From Citrobacter europaeus (GTDB lineage Bacteria; Pseudomonadota; Gammaproteobacteria; Enterobacterales; Enterobacteriaceae): a stretch of DNA of 64,000 bases. The stretch is taken from NCBI GenBank assembly GCA_020099315.1, contig CP083650.1:3100001-3164000 (forward strand), in the 5' to 3' direction. Every line of letters starts with the position of its first letter. Within the stretch, counting starts at the first letter, position 1. The notes below the pieces were generated by a model. It ran no database searches. It saw only the letters and a program-made list of their open reading frames with translations, and was not told where the DNA came from. Below, one piece after another: positions 18,887 through 28,143 of the stretch. Position numbers and translations under genes: made by a program.

Positions 18887-18972
18887 GCTGAAAAACATAA
18901 CCCATAAATGCTAGCTGTACCAGGAACCACCTCCTTAGCCTGCGTAATCTCCCTTACGCAGGCTTATTTTTT
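18887..18972 (+). ncRNA. cyaR: CyaR small regulatory RNA
   Basis: An Hfq-dependent, CRP-activated sRNA that represses ompX, luxS, nadE and yqaE in E. coli by base pairing. The 86-nt sequence from GCTGAAAAACATAACCCATA to the final T tract agrees with E. coli CyaR at nearly every base I can recall. It includes the unpaired target-binding ACCAGGAACCACCTCC region at about 18918-18935. The terminator hairpin is AGCCTGCGTAA (18937-18947) with TTACGCAGGCT (18954-18964), then TTATTTTTT. The location right after trhP is the E. coli location. Confidence 0.93.
18946..18972 (-). other. P2-type phage attachment core (attB, locI-like), unoccupied
   Basis: Read on the minus strand, these 27 bases (AAAAAATAAGCCTGCGTAAG followed by GGAGATT) match the P2 phage attachment core as I recall it at 25 of 27 positions. 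In E. coli this core is the preferred P2 site downstream of yegQ and is built into the cyaR terminator, as here. No integrase or phage gene is adjacent. The 20-minute gene block begins 54 bases further on. The core sequence is recalled from memory. Confidence 0.75.
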
Positions 18973-19025
18973 GCCTGCCGTTTAAACTCTGCGAGTCCCC
19001 CTATTCTATTCACTACTTTCAGGCG

Positions 19026-19050
19026 AAAAAAACCGGGCATTATGCCCGGC
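19026..19050 (-). terminator. Rho-independent terminator of clpA
   Basis: On the minus strand GCCGGGCAT and ATGCCCGG form a tight hairpin followed by seven T residues (19032 down to 19026), 18 bases past the clpA stop. The bases 18973-19025 between this and cyaR hold no gene and contain the junction of the two chromosomal regions. Confidence 0.85.
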
Positions 19051-19068
19051 TTATTAGGTGATTAGAAA

Positions 19069-21345
19069 TTAATGTGCTGCTTCTGGCTTGTGCTTTTGCG
19101 CACTCTGGAAACCATAGGTCAGCTCATTTTTCTCTTTATCCAGCGCAACGGTCACCTGACCGCCATCCACAAGCGAACCGAACAGCAGTTCGTTAGCCAA
19201 TGGTTTTTTCAGGTTATCCTGGACCACACGCGTCATTGGACGTGCGCCCATTGCACGGTCGTAGCCTTTCTCTGCCAGCCAGTCACGGGCTTCCTGACTC
19301 ACTTCCAGAGAGACACCTTTCTGATCCAACTGAACCTGAAGCTCGACGATAAACTTATCAACAACCTGATGAATCACCTCTGTAGAGAGATGATCGAACC
19401 AGATAATGTTGTCGAGACGGTTACGGAATTCCGGCGTAAACACTTTTTTGATTTCGCCCATTGCATCGGTACTGTTGTCCTGATGAATAAGCCCAATCGA
19501 TTTACGCTCGGTTTCACGTACGCCGGCGTTAGTGGTCATGACCAGCACCACGTTGCGGAAATCCGCTTTACGCCCGTTATTGTCGGTCAGCGTGCCGTTA
19601 TCCATTACCTGCAGCAGCAGGTTAAAGACGTCCGGATGCGCTTTTTCGATTTCATCCAACAGCAGTACCGCATGCGGATGCTTAATGACTGCATCGGTCA
19701 GCAAACCGCCCTGGTCGAAACCAACATATCCCGGAGGCGCACCAATCAGGCGGCTAACGGTGTGGCGTTCCATATATTCGGACATATCAAAACGCAGCAG
19801 TTCAATACCCAGCGCTTTGGATAGCTGTACCGTGACCTCGGTCTTACCGACGCCAGTTGGCCCGGCAAACAGGAACGAACCAACCGGTTTATGCTCGTGT
19901 CCCAGACCAGCACGGCTCATTTTGATCGCTTCAGTCAGCGCCTCAATGGCTTTATCCTGTCCGAATACCAGCATCTTCAGACGGTTACCCAGGTTTTTCA
20001 GCGTATCACGATCGCTTTGCGAAACGCTCTTCTCCGGGATCCGCGCAATGCGGGCCACGACGGACTCGATATCCGCCACGTTGACGGTTTTCTTGCGCTT
20101 GCTGACCGGCATCAGACGCGCACGCGCGCCCGCCTCGTCGATCACGTCAATCGCTTTATCCGGCAGGTGACGATCGTTAATGTACTTCACCGCCAGTTCG
20201 ACCGCTGCACGCACCGCTTTGGCGGTATAGCGGACATCATGGTGCGCTTCGTATTTCGGCTTCAGACCGTTGATTATCTGCACGGTCTCTTCGACCGATG
20301 GCTCAGTGACATCGATTTTCTGGAAACGGCGCGCTAACGCACGGTCCTTTTCAAAGATATTGCTGAATTCCTGATAAGTAGTAGACCCTATCACACGGAT
20401 CTTACCGCTGGAGAGCAACGGCTTGATCAGGTTAGCCGCATCCACCTGGCCGCCCGATGCCGCACCCGCACCGATAATGGTATGGATCTCATCGATGAAC
20501 AGAATGCTGTTAGTATCCTGTTCCAGCTGTTTCAGCAGCGCCTTGAAGCGTTTTTCAAAATCGCCGCGATATTTGGTACCCGCCAGCAGCGAGCCGATAT
20601 CCAGAGAATAAAGGGTACAATCAGCCATGATTTCAGGCACATCGCCCTGGACGATACGCCAGGCGAGGCCTTCAGCAATCGCGGTTTTACCGACGCCAGA
20701 CTCTCCCACCAGCAGCGGGTTGTTTTTTCTGCGACGGCACAGTACCTGAATGGCGCGCTCCAGCTCTTTGTCCCGGCCAATGAGCGGATCAATTCCGCCC
20801 ACACGGGCAAGCTGGTTAAGGTTAGTCGTGAAGTTCTCCATACGGTCCTCCCCGCCAGCTTGCTCTTCGTTATTCGGCTGATTACCAGAGTCAGAAGACT
20901 GACTTGGTTCGTCTTTGCGCGTGCCATGAGAAATAAAATTCACCACATCAAGGCGACTCACTTCATGCTTACGCAGCAGATAAGCCGCCTGAGATTCCTG
21001 CTCGCTGAAGATAGCGACCAGCACATTCGCGCCGGTAACTTCATTGCGCCCGGAGGACTGAACATGGAAGACCGCACGTTGCAACACTCGCTGAAAACTC
21101 AACGTTGGCTGCGTGTCGCGCTCTTCTTCACTGGCAGGCAATACGGGTGTGGTTTGTTCAATGAAGGCTTCGAGTTCCTGACGCAGCGCCACCAGATCCA
21201 CAGAACACGCTTCCAGCGCTTCGCGGGCCGATGGGTTACTGAGCAACGCCAGTAACAAGTGCTCGACGGTCATAAACTCATGTCGGTGCTCGCGCGCTCT
21301 GGCGAAAGCCATGTTTAAACTGAGTTCCAGTTCTTGATTGAGCAT
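19069..21345 (-). CDS. clpA: ATP-dependent Clp protease unfoldase ClpA
   Basis: AAA+ unfoldase that feeds substrates into the ClpP peptidase; handles N-degron and ssrA-tagged proteins. The product is 758 residues, the E. coli length, from ATG 21345, which is preceded by a very strong GGGGGAGG. It contains an N-terminal Clp repeat domain that docks ClpS, a first AAA module (Walker A GESGVGKT, Walker B ILFIDEIHT), a second module (Walker A GPTGVGKT, Walker B LLLDEIEKA), and the IGL loop (KSIGLI) that contacts ClpP. It lies 30 bases after clpS on the same strand. Confidence 0.98.
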   Translation of the reverse strand: MLNQELELSLNMAFARAREHRHEFMTVEHLLLALLSNPSAREALEACSVDLVALRQELEAFIEQTTPVLPASEEERDTQPTLSFQRVLQRAVFHVQSSGRNEVTGANVLVAIFSEQESQAAYLLRKHEVSRLDVVNFISHGTRKDEPSQSSDSGNQPNNEEQAGGEDRMENFTTNLNQLARVGGIDPLIGRDKELERAIQVLCRRRKNNPLLVGESGVGKTAIAEGLAWRIVQGDVPEIMADCTLYSLDIGSLLAGTKYRGDFEKRFKALLKQLEQDTNSILFIDEIHTIIGAGAASGGQVDAANLIKPLLSSGKIRVIGSTTYQEFSNIFEKDRALARRFQKIDVTEPSVEETVQIINGLKPKYEAHHDVRYTAKAVRAAVELAVKYINDRHLPDKAIDVIDEAGARARLMPVSKRKKTVNVADIESVVARIARIPEKSVSQSDRDTLKNLGNRLKMLVFGQDKAIEALTEAIKMSRAGLGHEHKPVGSFLFAGPTGVGKTEVTVQLSKALGIELLRFDMSEYMERHTVSRLIGAPPGYVGFDQGGLLTDAVIKHPHAVLLLDEIEKAHPDVFNLLLQVMDNGTLTDNNGRKADFRNVVLVMTTNAGVRETERKSIGLIHQDNSTDAMGEIKKVFTPEFRNRLDNIIWFDHLSTEVIHQVVDKFIVELQVQLDQKGVSLEVSQEARDWLAEKGYDRAMGARPMTRVVQDNLKKPLANELLFGSLVDGGQVTVALDKEKNELTYGFQSAQKHKPEAAH

Positions 21346-21375
21346 AGGCACCTCCCCCAATATTTATGCCTGCAT

Positions 21376-21696
21376 TCAGGCTTTTTCTAGCGTACACAGC
21401 AACGGATGCTCGTTCTCCCTCGCATACTTGTTCACCATCGCCACTTTGGTTTCAGCTACTTCGGCAGTGAATACGCCGCAGATCGCTTTACCTTGATAGT
21501 GAACTGCAAGCATCAGTTGCGTTGCACGTTCTACATCATAAGAAAAGAATTTTTGTAACACGTCAATAACAAACTCCATCGGAGTGTAATCATCATTGAC
21601 TAATATCACTTTATACATAGATGGCGGTTTTAGCGCGTCGCGCAATTTATCTTCCGCCAGCAGATCGAAATCCAGCCAGTCGTTCGTCTTACCCAT
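21376..21696 (-). CDS. clpS: ClpA adaptor protein ClpS
   Basis: Recognises N-terminal Leu, Phe, Tyr and Trp and delivers N-degron substrates to ClpAP. The product is 106 residues, the E. coli length. The substrate pocket signature VNDDYTPMEFVIDVL is intact, including the acidic pair that binds the alpha-amino group, and the pocket His is present (AVHYQGKAICG). It lies directly upstream of clpA and is divergent from cspD. Confidence 0.97.
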   Translation of the reverse strand: MGKTNDWLDFDLLAEDKLRDALKPPSMYKVILVNDDYTPMEFVIDVLQKFFSYDVERATQLMLAVHYQGKAICGVFTAEVAETKVAMVNKYARENEHPLLCTLEKA

Positions 21697-22019
21697 TGTC
21701 TGTCGTCATCTTCAGTTACGGTTTCCGGCAGAAAATCTTGCCGCTGACAAGCAGCCTATGCGCACAATCAATCTACCTCAAGTATTAGATAACTATCATC
21801 TATTAGTGCCATCCGCGACATCTGTCACATAACCGACAATAGCGTTAACTGCTTCAAATTTTGATGCATTTTTACCCTATTCCGTCTGCCTGGCGCTTGA
21901 CGCCTCGCCTGATTTCTCTAAATTGTAGTTTCGAGAGTTGGCGAGGTTTTGAACAGCCCCCACTCCGCCACCGGTTCATTCCATCTTACTTATATAAGAT
22001 TTACGAAGGATGTCGAAGT
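21697..22019. promoter_or_regulatory. clpS-cspD divergent regulatory region
   Basis: This gene-free stretch of 323 bases must hold the clpSA promoter leftward and the cspD promoter rightward. The only structure I can see is a nested inverted repeat, CCTCGCC (21903-21909) with GGCGAGG (21940-21946) enclosing a shorter TCTC/GAGA pairing. It is followed by TTTT and could fold in the cspD leader. No further site is assigned. Confidence 0.4.
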
Positions 22020-22244
22020 ATGGAAACGGGTACTGTTAAGTGGTTCAACAACGCCAAAGGGTTTGGTTTCATCTGCCCCGAAGGCGGCGGCGAAGATATT
22101 TTCGCCCATTACTCCACCATTCAGATGGATGGTTACAGAACGCTAAAAGCCGGACAGTCTGTCCAGTTTGATGTCCACCAGGGGCCAAAAGGCAATCATG
22201 CCAGTGTCATCGTGCCTGTCATTGAAGCAGAAGCAGTCGCATAA
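22020..22244 (+). CDS. cspD: Cold-shock-like DNA replication inhibitor CspD
   Basis: Cold-shock-fold protein of 74 residues, the E. coli length. In E. coli it is made in stationary phase rather than on cold shock and blocks replication by binding single-stranded DNA. The ATG at 22020 follows ACGAAGGA. RNA/DNA-binding motifs KGFGFI and DIFAHY are present on the usual beta strands. The frame continues upstream without cold-shock homology. Confidence 0.96.
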   Translation: METGTVKWFNNAKGFGFICPEGGGEDIFAHYSTIQMDGYRTLKAGQSVQFDVHQGPKGNHASVIVPVIEAEAVA

Positions 22245-22276
22245 CTCTTCTGTCTCATTGTGTACATCCCGCAGTC

Positions 22277-22306
22277 AAAATGCCAGCCCTTGCGGCTGGC
22301 ATTTTT
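22277..22306 (+). terminator. Terminator between convergent cspD and macB
   Basis: AATGCCAGCC and GGCTGGCATT pair around CTTGC and are followed by a T run on the plus strand. An A run precedes the stem, so it may also act on macB transcripts from the other strand. Confidence 0.8.
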
Positions 22307-22318
22307 ATCTCAGTGGCA

Positions 22319-24265
22319 TTATTCCCGCGCCAGGGCATCTACCGGATCCAGCCGCGCCGCATTTCGTGCTGGTAGCCAGCCAAACAAAATCCCGGTCGCG
22401 GTTGAGCACAGAAACGCCGTCAACAAGGCCACGGGTGAGAAACCAATTTCCCAGCCAGGCAGGAATAGCTGAAGCGTAAAGGCGATCAACATCGACAGGC
22501 TAATACCTAACGCACCGCCCACCAGACATACCAGCACCGCTTCAATTAAGAACTGCTGCAGCACGTCACTGGCGCGAGCGCCAACCGCCATACGAATGCC
22601 AATCTCGCGCGTTCGCTCGGTTACCGACACCAGCATAATATTCATCACGCCAATCCCACCGACCACCAGCGAAATCACCGCCACCAGCGTCAGGAAGAGT
22701 TGTAATGTACGTGTGGTCTTTTCGGCAGTTTTCAAGACGCCGTCCATGTTCCACGTGAAGAAATCTTTCTTACCGTGGCGCAACGTCAACAATCGGGTGA
22801 GCTGCTGCTCGGCCTGGGCACTATCAAAACCGTCCTTCACCCGCACGGTTATCGAGTTCAGCCACGACTGCCCCATAATTCGCCCGGACATGGTGCTGTA
22901 AGGCAGCCAGACCCGCAGGATCTTGCTACTGCCAAACATCGACTGTTTCTCTTCTGCAACGCCGATAACCGTGGCAGGCATATTCCCCACCAGCACGACT
23001 TCGCCAACGACTTTCGCTTTATTGGGGAACAACTGACGCCGGGTATTGCTGTCGAGCACCACCACCTGAGCGCGGCCCGCCAGTTGTTCAGCGTTAAAAG
23101 TGGTCCCTTCGCTAAACGTCATGCCATAGACGTTGAAATAGTCGCCGCTCACGCCGTTAGCACTGGCTGCCACATCGATATTGCCATAGCGTAGCCGCAG
23201 GTTCTTCGACACCGCAGGCGTCACCGAACTTACCCATGGCTGCTTCTGTAGCGCCGTTAAATCGTCATACTTCAACGCCTGTTGATATTGCGGGTCGTCG
23301 TCGCCGAAGTCTTTGCCAGGGTAGATATCGATGGTATTAGTGCCGATAGCGCGAATATCCGCCAGCACCAGCTGTTTAGCCGCATCGCCAACCACCACGA
23401 TCGACACCACCGAAGCAATACCGATGATGATCCCAAGCATGGTCAGCAGCGTTCGCATTTTATTCGCGGCCATTGCCAGCCAGGCCATAGTGAGCGCTTC
23501 ACGAAAACCACTGACAAACTGCCCCCAGCCGGACGCCGCTTTCACCGTCGGCTCCACGATGTCGCGCCCGCCAGAGGGCTTGTGCGACGGAGGATTGCGC
23601 ACAATCTCGCCGTCACGAATTTCAATGACGCGTTCAGCCTGCGCGGCGACCTGGCTATCGTGAGTGACGATAATCACCGTATGCCCGCGATCGCGCAACT
23701 GATGCAAAATCGCCATCACCTCTTCGCCGGAATGGCTGTCCAGCGCCCCGGTGGGTTCGTCGGCAAGGATCACTTGCCCACCGTTCATCAGCGCACGCGC
23801 AATACTGACCCGCTGCTGCTGACCACCGGAAAGTTGAGAAGGCTGATAGTCAACTCTGTCACCCAGCCCCAGCCGCTGAAGGAGTTCCTGCGCACGAGCC
23901 AGGCGCTGTTTGCGTTCGGTGCCAGCGTAGACCGCGGGTACCTCAACATTTTGCGCGGCGGTTAAATGCGACAGCAAATGATAACGCTGGAAGATAAAAC
24001 CGAAATGCTCACGACGCAGTTGCGCTAGCGCATCGCTATCCAGCGTGGAGACATCACGCCCGGCAACCCGATACGTACCGCTGGTGGGTTTATCCAGACA
24101 GCCGAGAATGTTCATCAGCGTCGATTTACCCGAGCCAGACGCCCCGACAATCGCCACCATTTCCCCGGCCTGAATGCTCAAGGATACGTCCTTCAACACC
24201 TCAACCTGGCCTTCGCCTGACGGATAGCTGCGGCGGATATTGCTCAGTTCAAGCAATGCCGTCAT
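22319..24265 (-). CDS. macB: MacB macrolide/enterotoxin ABC exporter
   Basis: Inner-membrane ABC transporter of the type VII (mechanotransmission) class; with MacA and TolC it exports macrolides and heat-stable enterotoxin and protects Salmonella against oxidative stress. The product is 648 residues, the E. coli length. The N-terminal ATPase has Walker A (GASGSGKST), signature (LSGGQQQR) and Walker B (VILADEPTGALD). A membrane helix near 275, a large periplasmic domain and three C-terminal helices follow. It overlaps macA by four bases (ATGA). Confidence 0.97.
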   Translation of the reverse strand: MTALLELSNIRRSYPSGEGQVEVLKDVSLSIQAGEMVAIVGASGSGKSTLMNILGCLDKPTSGTYRVAGRDVSTLDSDALAQLRREHFGFIFQRYHLLSHLTAAQNVEVPAVYAGTERKQRLARAQELLQRLGLGDRVDYQPSQLSGGQQQRVSIARALMNGGQVILADEPTGALDSHSGEEVMAILHQLRDRGHTVIIVTHDSQVAAQAERVIEIRDGEIVRNPPSHKPSGGRDIVEPTVKAASGWGQFVSGFREALTMAWLAMAANKMRTLLTMLGIIIGIASVVSIVVVGDAAKQLVLADIRAIGTNTIDIYPGKDFGDDDPQYQQALKYDDLTALQKQPWVSSVTPAVSKNLRLRYGNIDVAASANGVSGDYFNVYGMTFSEGTTFNAEQLAGRAQVVVLDSNTRRQLFPNKAKVVGEVVLVGNMPATVIGVAEEKQSMFGSSKILRVWLPYSTMSGRIMGQSWLNSITVRVKDGFDSAQAEQQLTRLLTLRHGKKDFFTWNMDGVLKTAEKTTRTLQLFLTLVAVISLVVGGIGVMNIMLVSVTERTREIGIRMAVGARASDVLQQFLIEAVLVCLVGGALGISLSMLIAFTLQLFLPGWEIGFSPVALLTAFLCSTATGILFGWLPARNAARLDPVDALARE

Positions 24266-25377
24266 TTTGCAGCTCCAGCGTTGCCCTCACCGGTGATGAC
24301 TTCATCCCCCTCTTCAAGCCCTTTCACGATCTCCACATCGGTGTCATTACGCGCGCCGATAATCACTTCACGTTCGCGGGTTTCGCCGTTGCGCAGCAGC
24401 CTGACGTTATAACGATTGTTGCCGATAGGATCGCCCAATGCCGACAGCGGGATCGTCAAGACATTTTTAACATCCGTAAGCTGAATATGGACCTGCGCGG
24501 TCATATCCAGGCGCAGGATCCCTTTCGGGTTGGGAACTTCGAAGCGAGCATAGTAGAAAATAGCGTCATTCACTTTTTCTGGCGTCGGAAGAACATCTTT
24601 GAGCTTACCTTCGTAACGCGTCTGCGGATCGCCGAGAACGGTAAACCAGGCCTTTTGCCCAGGATGCAGATGAATCACATCCGCCTCGGAAACCTGCGCT
24701 TTCACCAGCATGGTGCTCATATCGGCCAGCGTCAGAATGTTAGGTGCCTGCTGGGCGGCAATAACGGTTTGCCCCTGCAGGGTAGTAATTTGCGTGACTT
24801 CACCTGCCATTGGCGCGACGATGCGGGTGTAATCAAGGTTAGTTTTTGCCGTATCAAGAGAGGCCTGATTACGCTTAATTTGTGCGTCAATTGTGCCGAT
24901 TTGCGCCTGTTTTACCGCCATCTCGGTAGCCGCGGTGTCGAGATCCTGCTGTGAGACCGCCTGGGTTTTCGCCAACTGTTGCTGACGGGAAAGCGTCACC
25001 CGCGCCAGTTTCCACTCGGCTTCAGCCTGTAACCGCTGGGCGCGTAATTCCATCAGCGTCGCTTCGACCTCTTTGATCTGGTTTTGCGCCTGTTCAGGAT
25101 CGATAACGCCGAGCAGTTGATCTTTTTTTACTTTGTCGCCAATCGCGACAGACAGCGTTTTTAACTGCCCACTGACCTGCGCCCCGACGTCAACTTTACG
25201 CAGCGCATCCAGTTTCCCGGTTGCCAGTACGCTTTGCTGCAGATCGCCCGGACGAACAATTAAGGTTTGATACTGAGGTAAAGGCGCATTAAGCGTTCGC
25301 CAAAGTGCAATTATCGCCACAATAATGATGATGGCGAAAAGAATATAGCGTTTTTTGATTTTTCCCTTGAGCTTCAT
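24262..25377 (-). CDS. macA: MacA periplasmic adaptor of MacAB-TolC
   Basis: Membrane-fusion protein that stimulates the MacB ATPase and bridges it to TolC. The product is 371 residues, the E. coli length, from ATG 25377 (MKLKGKIKKRY); the frame runs ten codons further back. It has an N-terminal anchor helix (about 9-27), lipoyl half-motifs (VDVGAQVSGQL and RIVAPMAGEVT) and a long alpha-helical hairpin (about 95-175). The first gene of the macAB operon, it is divergent from ybjX. Confidence 0.97.
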   Translation of the reverse strand: MKLKGKIKKRYILFAIIIIVAIIALWRTLNAPLPQYQTLIVRPGDLQQSVLATGKLDALRKVDVGAQVSGQLKTLSVAIGDKVKKDQLLGVIDPEQAQNQIKEVEATLMELRAQRLQAEAEWKLARVTLSRQQQLAKTQAVSQQDLDTAATEMAVKQAQIGTIDAQIKRNQASLDTAKTNLDYTRIVAPMAGEVTQITTLQGQTVIAAQQAPNILTLADMSTMLVKAQVSEADVIHLHPGQKAWFTVLGDPQTRYEGKLKDVLPTPEKVNDAIFYYARFEVPNPKGILRLDMTAQVHIQLTDVKNVLTIPLSALGDPIGNNRYNVRLLRNGETREREVIIGARNDTDVEIVKGLEEGDEVITGEGNAGAAK

Positions 25378-25537
25378 AAATGTCCCAATTTCCCCCAATA
25401 CGTCCACCAGAGTGAAGTGTTAAACATCAACGTTAAATAAATAGCCGTTGAAAAATGCAAGAATAACAGAGTTATTGATGAATGGTTAAGATCCGCTGTG
25501 CTGAAATTAGTGCCAGAGTATCCATCGGATTGTTATT

Positions 25538-26488
25538 ATGAGCCAGCTAACTGACAGCACTTTTCATTCTTCAAAACCAGTCACAAGTTTTAGTCTCTTT
25601 TGTAGCCTGATGACCGGACATTGGCGCCCCGGAAAATTTTGGCATCAGCGAAGCTTTCGTCGTAAGTTTTTGTTGCGCTCAGCGCTTATGCCGAGATTAA
25701 CGCGTGAATGGATGTCTGAGCTGGCACAATGGCCTGACCTGGATAGCGTACTTGCACGCCAGCCTCGATTGCCGGTTCGTTTGCATCGCGCCTATCTTGC
25801 GCAAAACCTTGACCGGAAGACGAAACTGGATGCTGTGCGTTATCATTACCATGCTATCCGCAGCTCTTTTTCAACCACTGAGTTTAAGGATTATTTAAGT
25901 GCAGATGGATTACAACTGGCACAAATTGAAGGCAAAAACAGCGAAATATTTAACGTAATAATGGCCTCATTTATCTCACTGGATAAAGAAGGTGAAAGCA
26001 CCATTTTGGTACGTAATTGCGCTGGCGAGACTTTAGCGGAAATGACGTTTACGCTATGCAATTATCAAGGAAGCAGTACGTTGTTTATTGGCGGGTTACA
26101 GGGAGGCAGCCGATTACTGCCACATGAAGAAATTCAAAAAGCGACCAAGTCATGCCATGGGATTTTCCCAAAACGTATTGTGATGGAAGCCATTTGCTGT
26201 TTTGCAGAACAATTGAATGTCGAACAAATTCTTGCTGTCAGCAATGAACAGCATATTTTTCGCAGCCCTCGTTACCACGACAAAAACAAGGTAATCCTTT
26301 CCGACTACAACACATTTTGGGAGTCGGTTGGCGGTGAGTGCGACAGCCACGGTTACTATCATATTCCACGCACAATGGCGCGAAAAAGCGAAGCGGACAT
26401 TGCCAGCAAAAAACGCGCGGAATACCGCCGTCGCTATCAGCTACTGGACAGCATCCACTCGCAGCTGTCGTCGATGTTTCGCCACTAA
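25538..26488 (+). CDS. ybjX: VirK/YbjX family protein (DUF535)
   Basis: A cytosolic-looking protein of 316 residues from the family containing Salmonella VirK and E. coli YbjX (about 330 residues). Family members are linked to PhoP control, polymyxin resistance and Shigella VirG production, but the biochemical activity is unknown. Recognisable family segments are MTGHWRPGKFWH near the start and YYHIPRTMARKSEADIASKK near the end. Its stop overlaps that of the convergent ybjD by four bases. Gene identity is firm; function is not. Confidence 0.88.
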   Translation: MSQLTDSTFHSSKPVTSFSLFCSLMTGHWRPGKFWHQRSFRRKFLLRSALMPRLTREWMSELAQWPDLDSVLARQPRLPVRLHRAYLAQNLDRKTKLDAVRYHYHAIRSSFSTTEFKDYLSADGLQLAQIEGKNSEIFNVIMASFISLDKEGESTILVRNCAGETLAEMTFTLCNYQGSSTLFIGGLQGGSRLLPHEEIQKATKSCHGIFPKRIVMEAICCFAEQLNVEQILAVSNEQHIFRSPRYHDKNKVILSDYNTFWESVGGECDSHGYYHIPRTMARKSEADIASKKRAEYRRRYQLLDSIHSQLSSMFRH

Positions 26489-28143
26489 TCCGCTCTGCCG
26501 CGTGCCAACCACAGCACGCGGGAAAACATTTTTCGCAGCAACGTTGGCACCGCGTCAACGCCGCGCCGCCCGGCTTCCATCGCCACCTCAATGGCTAAAT
26601 CTGGTTTTGACGACCGGTGAATCGCTTTTGAGATAATTTTGCGCATATTCATGGGCACGTTTTCGGGGATTTGCGCCACCCGGTGAAAAACGTCAGCGAA
26701 TCCCTGGCGATACATAAAGTGTTCCATATCCAGCGCGGGGAGCATGGTTAAATGATCGCGCTCTTCTTCCCTGTCGTTATTCAATAAACTCCGCACCGTA
26801 GCGGCATACTTTTTCCCGGCTTCATCTCCATCGACCAGCACATGCCACTCGATTCCCATCCGGCGGGCAAACTTAACCAGCGGCTTAAGTCCAGACTGGG
26901 CAAATTCAATCACCTTGATACCTTCCGCGTCAAAATGGTGGCCGCACTGTCGGGCCAGTTCGTTAATGACCCAGGTTTCCGTTTCGCCTTCCACCAGTAG
27001 CCAGCAGCGAGCAAACAACGACGAAGCACGATTGAAACGAATATGGAAGGCAATGCGCCGACCATCTTCTGCGCTGATCCCACCCGGTCCAAGCCGCCAG
27101 GCAGCAACCCGGGAGGATTCACGCACCAGGCGGACAACGTGTTCCACGGGCGTGAGGGACAGCAGTTCACCAGAGTTGGTAGTCGCTACCCGCTGCAGAG
27201 GCAGTAAATTCAGCAGGTGCCAGGCAACGGAGAGCATAATAGGATGTAAACGCGTTTCCGGATCTTCGACCAGCAGCAAAGGCCGGGCGTCTTTATCCAG
27301 TCTCAGCGTACCTTTGGCCTGTAACAACGTTGAAAACAGGCCCAGCAGGATCACCCGGTGCGTGCGTCCGCCGGGTTTATCAATCATCCGGTTGATAATA
27401 TCCAGATAGCGCCAGCTACGTTGTTCGTTATTAGAACGCCGACGCATCAGACGATAGCGGGACTGGCCGGAACCCTGCTCAGAAAAATAGTGTTCTAACA
27501 GCTGGACCATAGCCGATAGCCCCTGACGTATCTGCCCATCTGTCAGGTTTTGCGGTCGGGTGGCCAATTCGCGCGCCAGAAAATCCAGTTGCCGGGCGGT
27601 CACTTCGACATCCGCCGAATCCGGCACCGTACCGTTACGGATACGTCGCATGAAACGCGCGTCGCGCAGGCGCAGGACCGGCATCAAACGCACGAGATGC
27701 CGCGCCATATCGTTAATGTCGTCAAGAGTGAGCGGGTGGCCCTCGCCATCAAGAAAACTGCGTAACGTCAGAACGCTACCATCATCCGCACATTCACCTT
27801 CCAGCCGATAGAAAATGCGGTGATAGCCATCCTGGCACTGCGTCCAGCAGTTTTCCAGAGGACGATATCTGCGTACGCGGTGGCGACCCGGTTGAGACTC
27901 ACGAAAGGTCAGGATGATATGCAGGTGATGTTCCCGCCCTTGTATATCACCCGGCGGGAACCAAAAATCTTCGCGGTCAAAGTGGTACAAATCAGTTTCC
28001 GGTGACAGCAGAAGGGTTAAGGCATCCAGCAGACTGGACTTCCCCCACGCGTTCTCCCCAATCAGCACGTTGCTCTGCTCCAGCATCAACGACAGACGGT
28101 TAATACCACGAAATCCAACAATCTCAACGCGTTCGAGAATCAT
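26485..28143 (-). CDS. ybjD: OLD-family ATPase/nuclease-like protein YbjD
   Basis: An overcoming-lysogenization-defect type protein with an ABC-like ATPase and a TOPRIM domain; the role of the chromosomal E. coli homologue is not established. The product is 552 residues, the E. coli length, from ATG 28143 behind GGAGG. The frame extends 24 codons upstream without homology. Walker A is GENAWGKSS near the N-terminus, Walker B is LLLVEDPETRLHP, and TOPRIM acidic motifs are LLVEGETE and HVLVDGDEAGKK. Related OLD nucleases act in phage defence, but this one is a conserved core gene. Confidence 0.93.
   Translation of the reverse strand: MILERVEIVGFRGINRLSLMLEQSNVLIGENAWGKSSLLDALTLLLSPETDLYHFDREDFWFPPGDIQGREHHLHIILTFRESQPGRHRVRRYRPLENCWTQCQDGYHRIFYRLEGECADDGSVLTLRSFLDGEGHPLTLDDINDMARHLVRLMPVLRLRDARFMRRIRNGTVPDSADVEVTARQLDFLARELATRPQNLTDGQIRQGLSAMVQLLEHYFSEQGSGQSRYRLMRRRSNNEQRSWRYLDIINRMIDKPGGRTHRVILLGLFSTLLQAKGTLRLDKDARPLLLVEDPETRLHPIMLSVAWHLLNLLPLQRVATTNSGELLSLTPVEHVVRLVRESSRVAAWRLGPGGISAEDGRRIAFHIRFNRASSLFARCWLLVEGETETWVINELARQCGHHFDAEGIKVIEFAQSGLKPLVKFARRMGIEWHVLVDGDEAGKKYAATVRSLLNNDREEERDHLTMLPALDMEHFMYRQGFADVFHRVAQIPENVPMNMRKIISKAIHRSSKPDLAIEVAMEAGRRGVDAVPTLLRKMFSRVLWLARGRAD

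Noticed and set aside
20482..21255. Plus-strand open frame of 257 codons across clpA
   Set aside because: It is a complementary-frame shadow of the highly conserved clpA gene, with no ribosome-binding site and no protein-family features.
25419..25438. Direct GTTAAA repeats upstream of ybjX and macA as a PhoP box
   Set aside because: PhoP boxes have repeat starts 11 bases apart; here they are 13 apart (25419 and 25432) and the match to (T/G)GTTTA is poor, although both genes are PhoP-linked in relatives.
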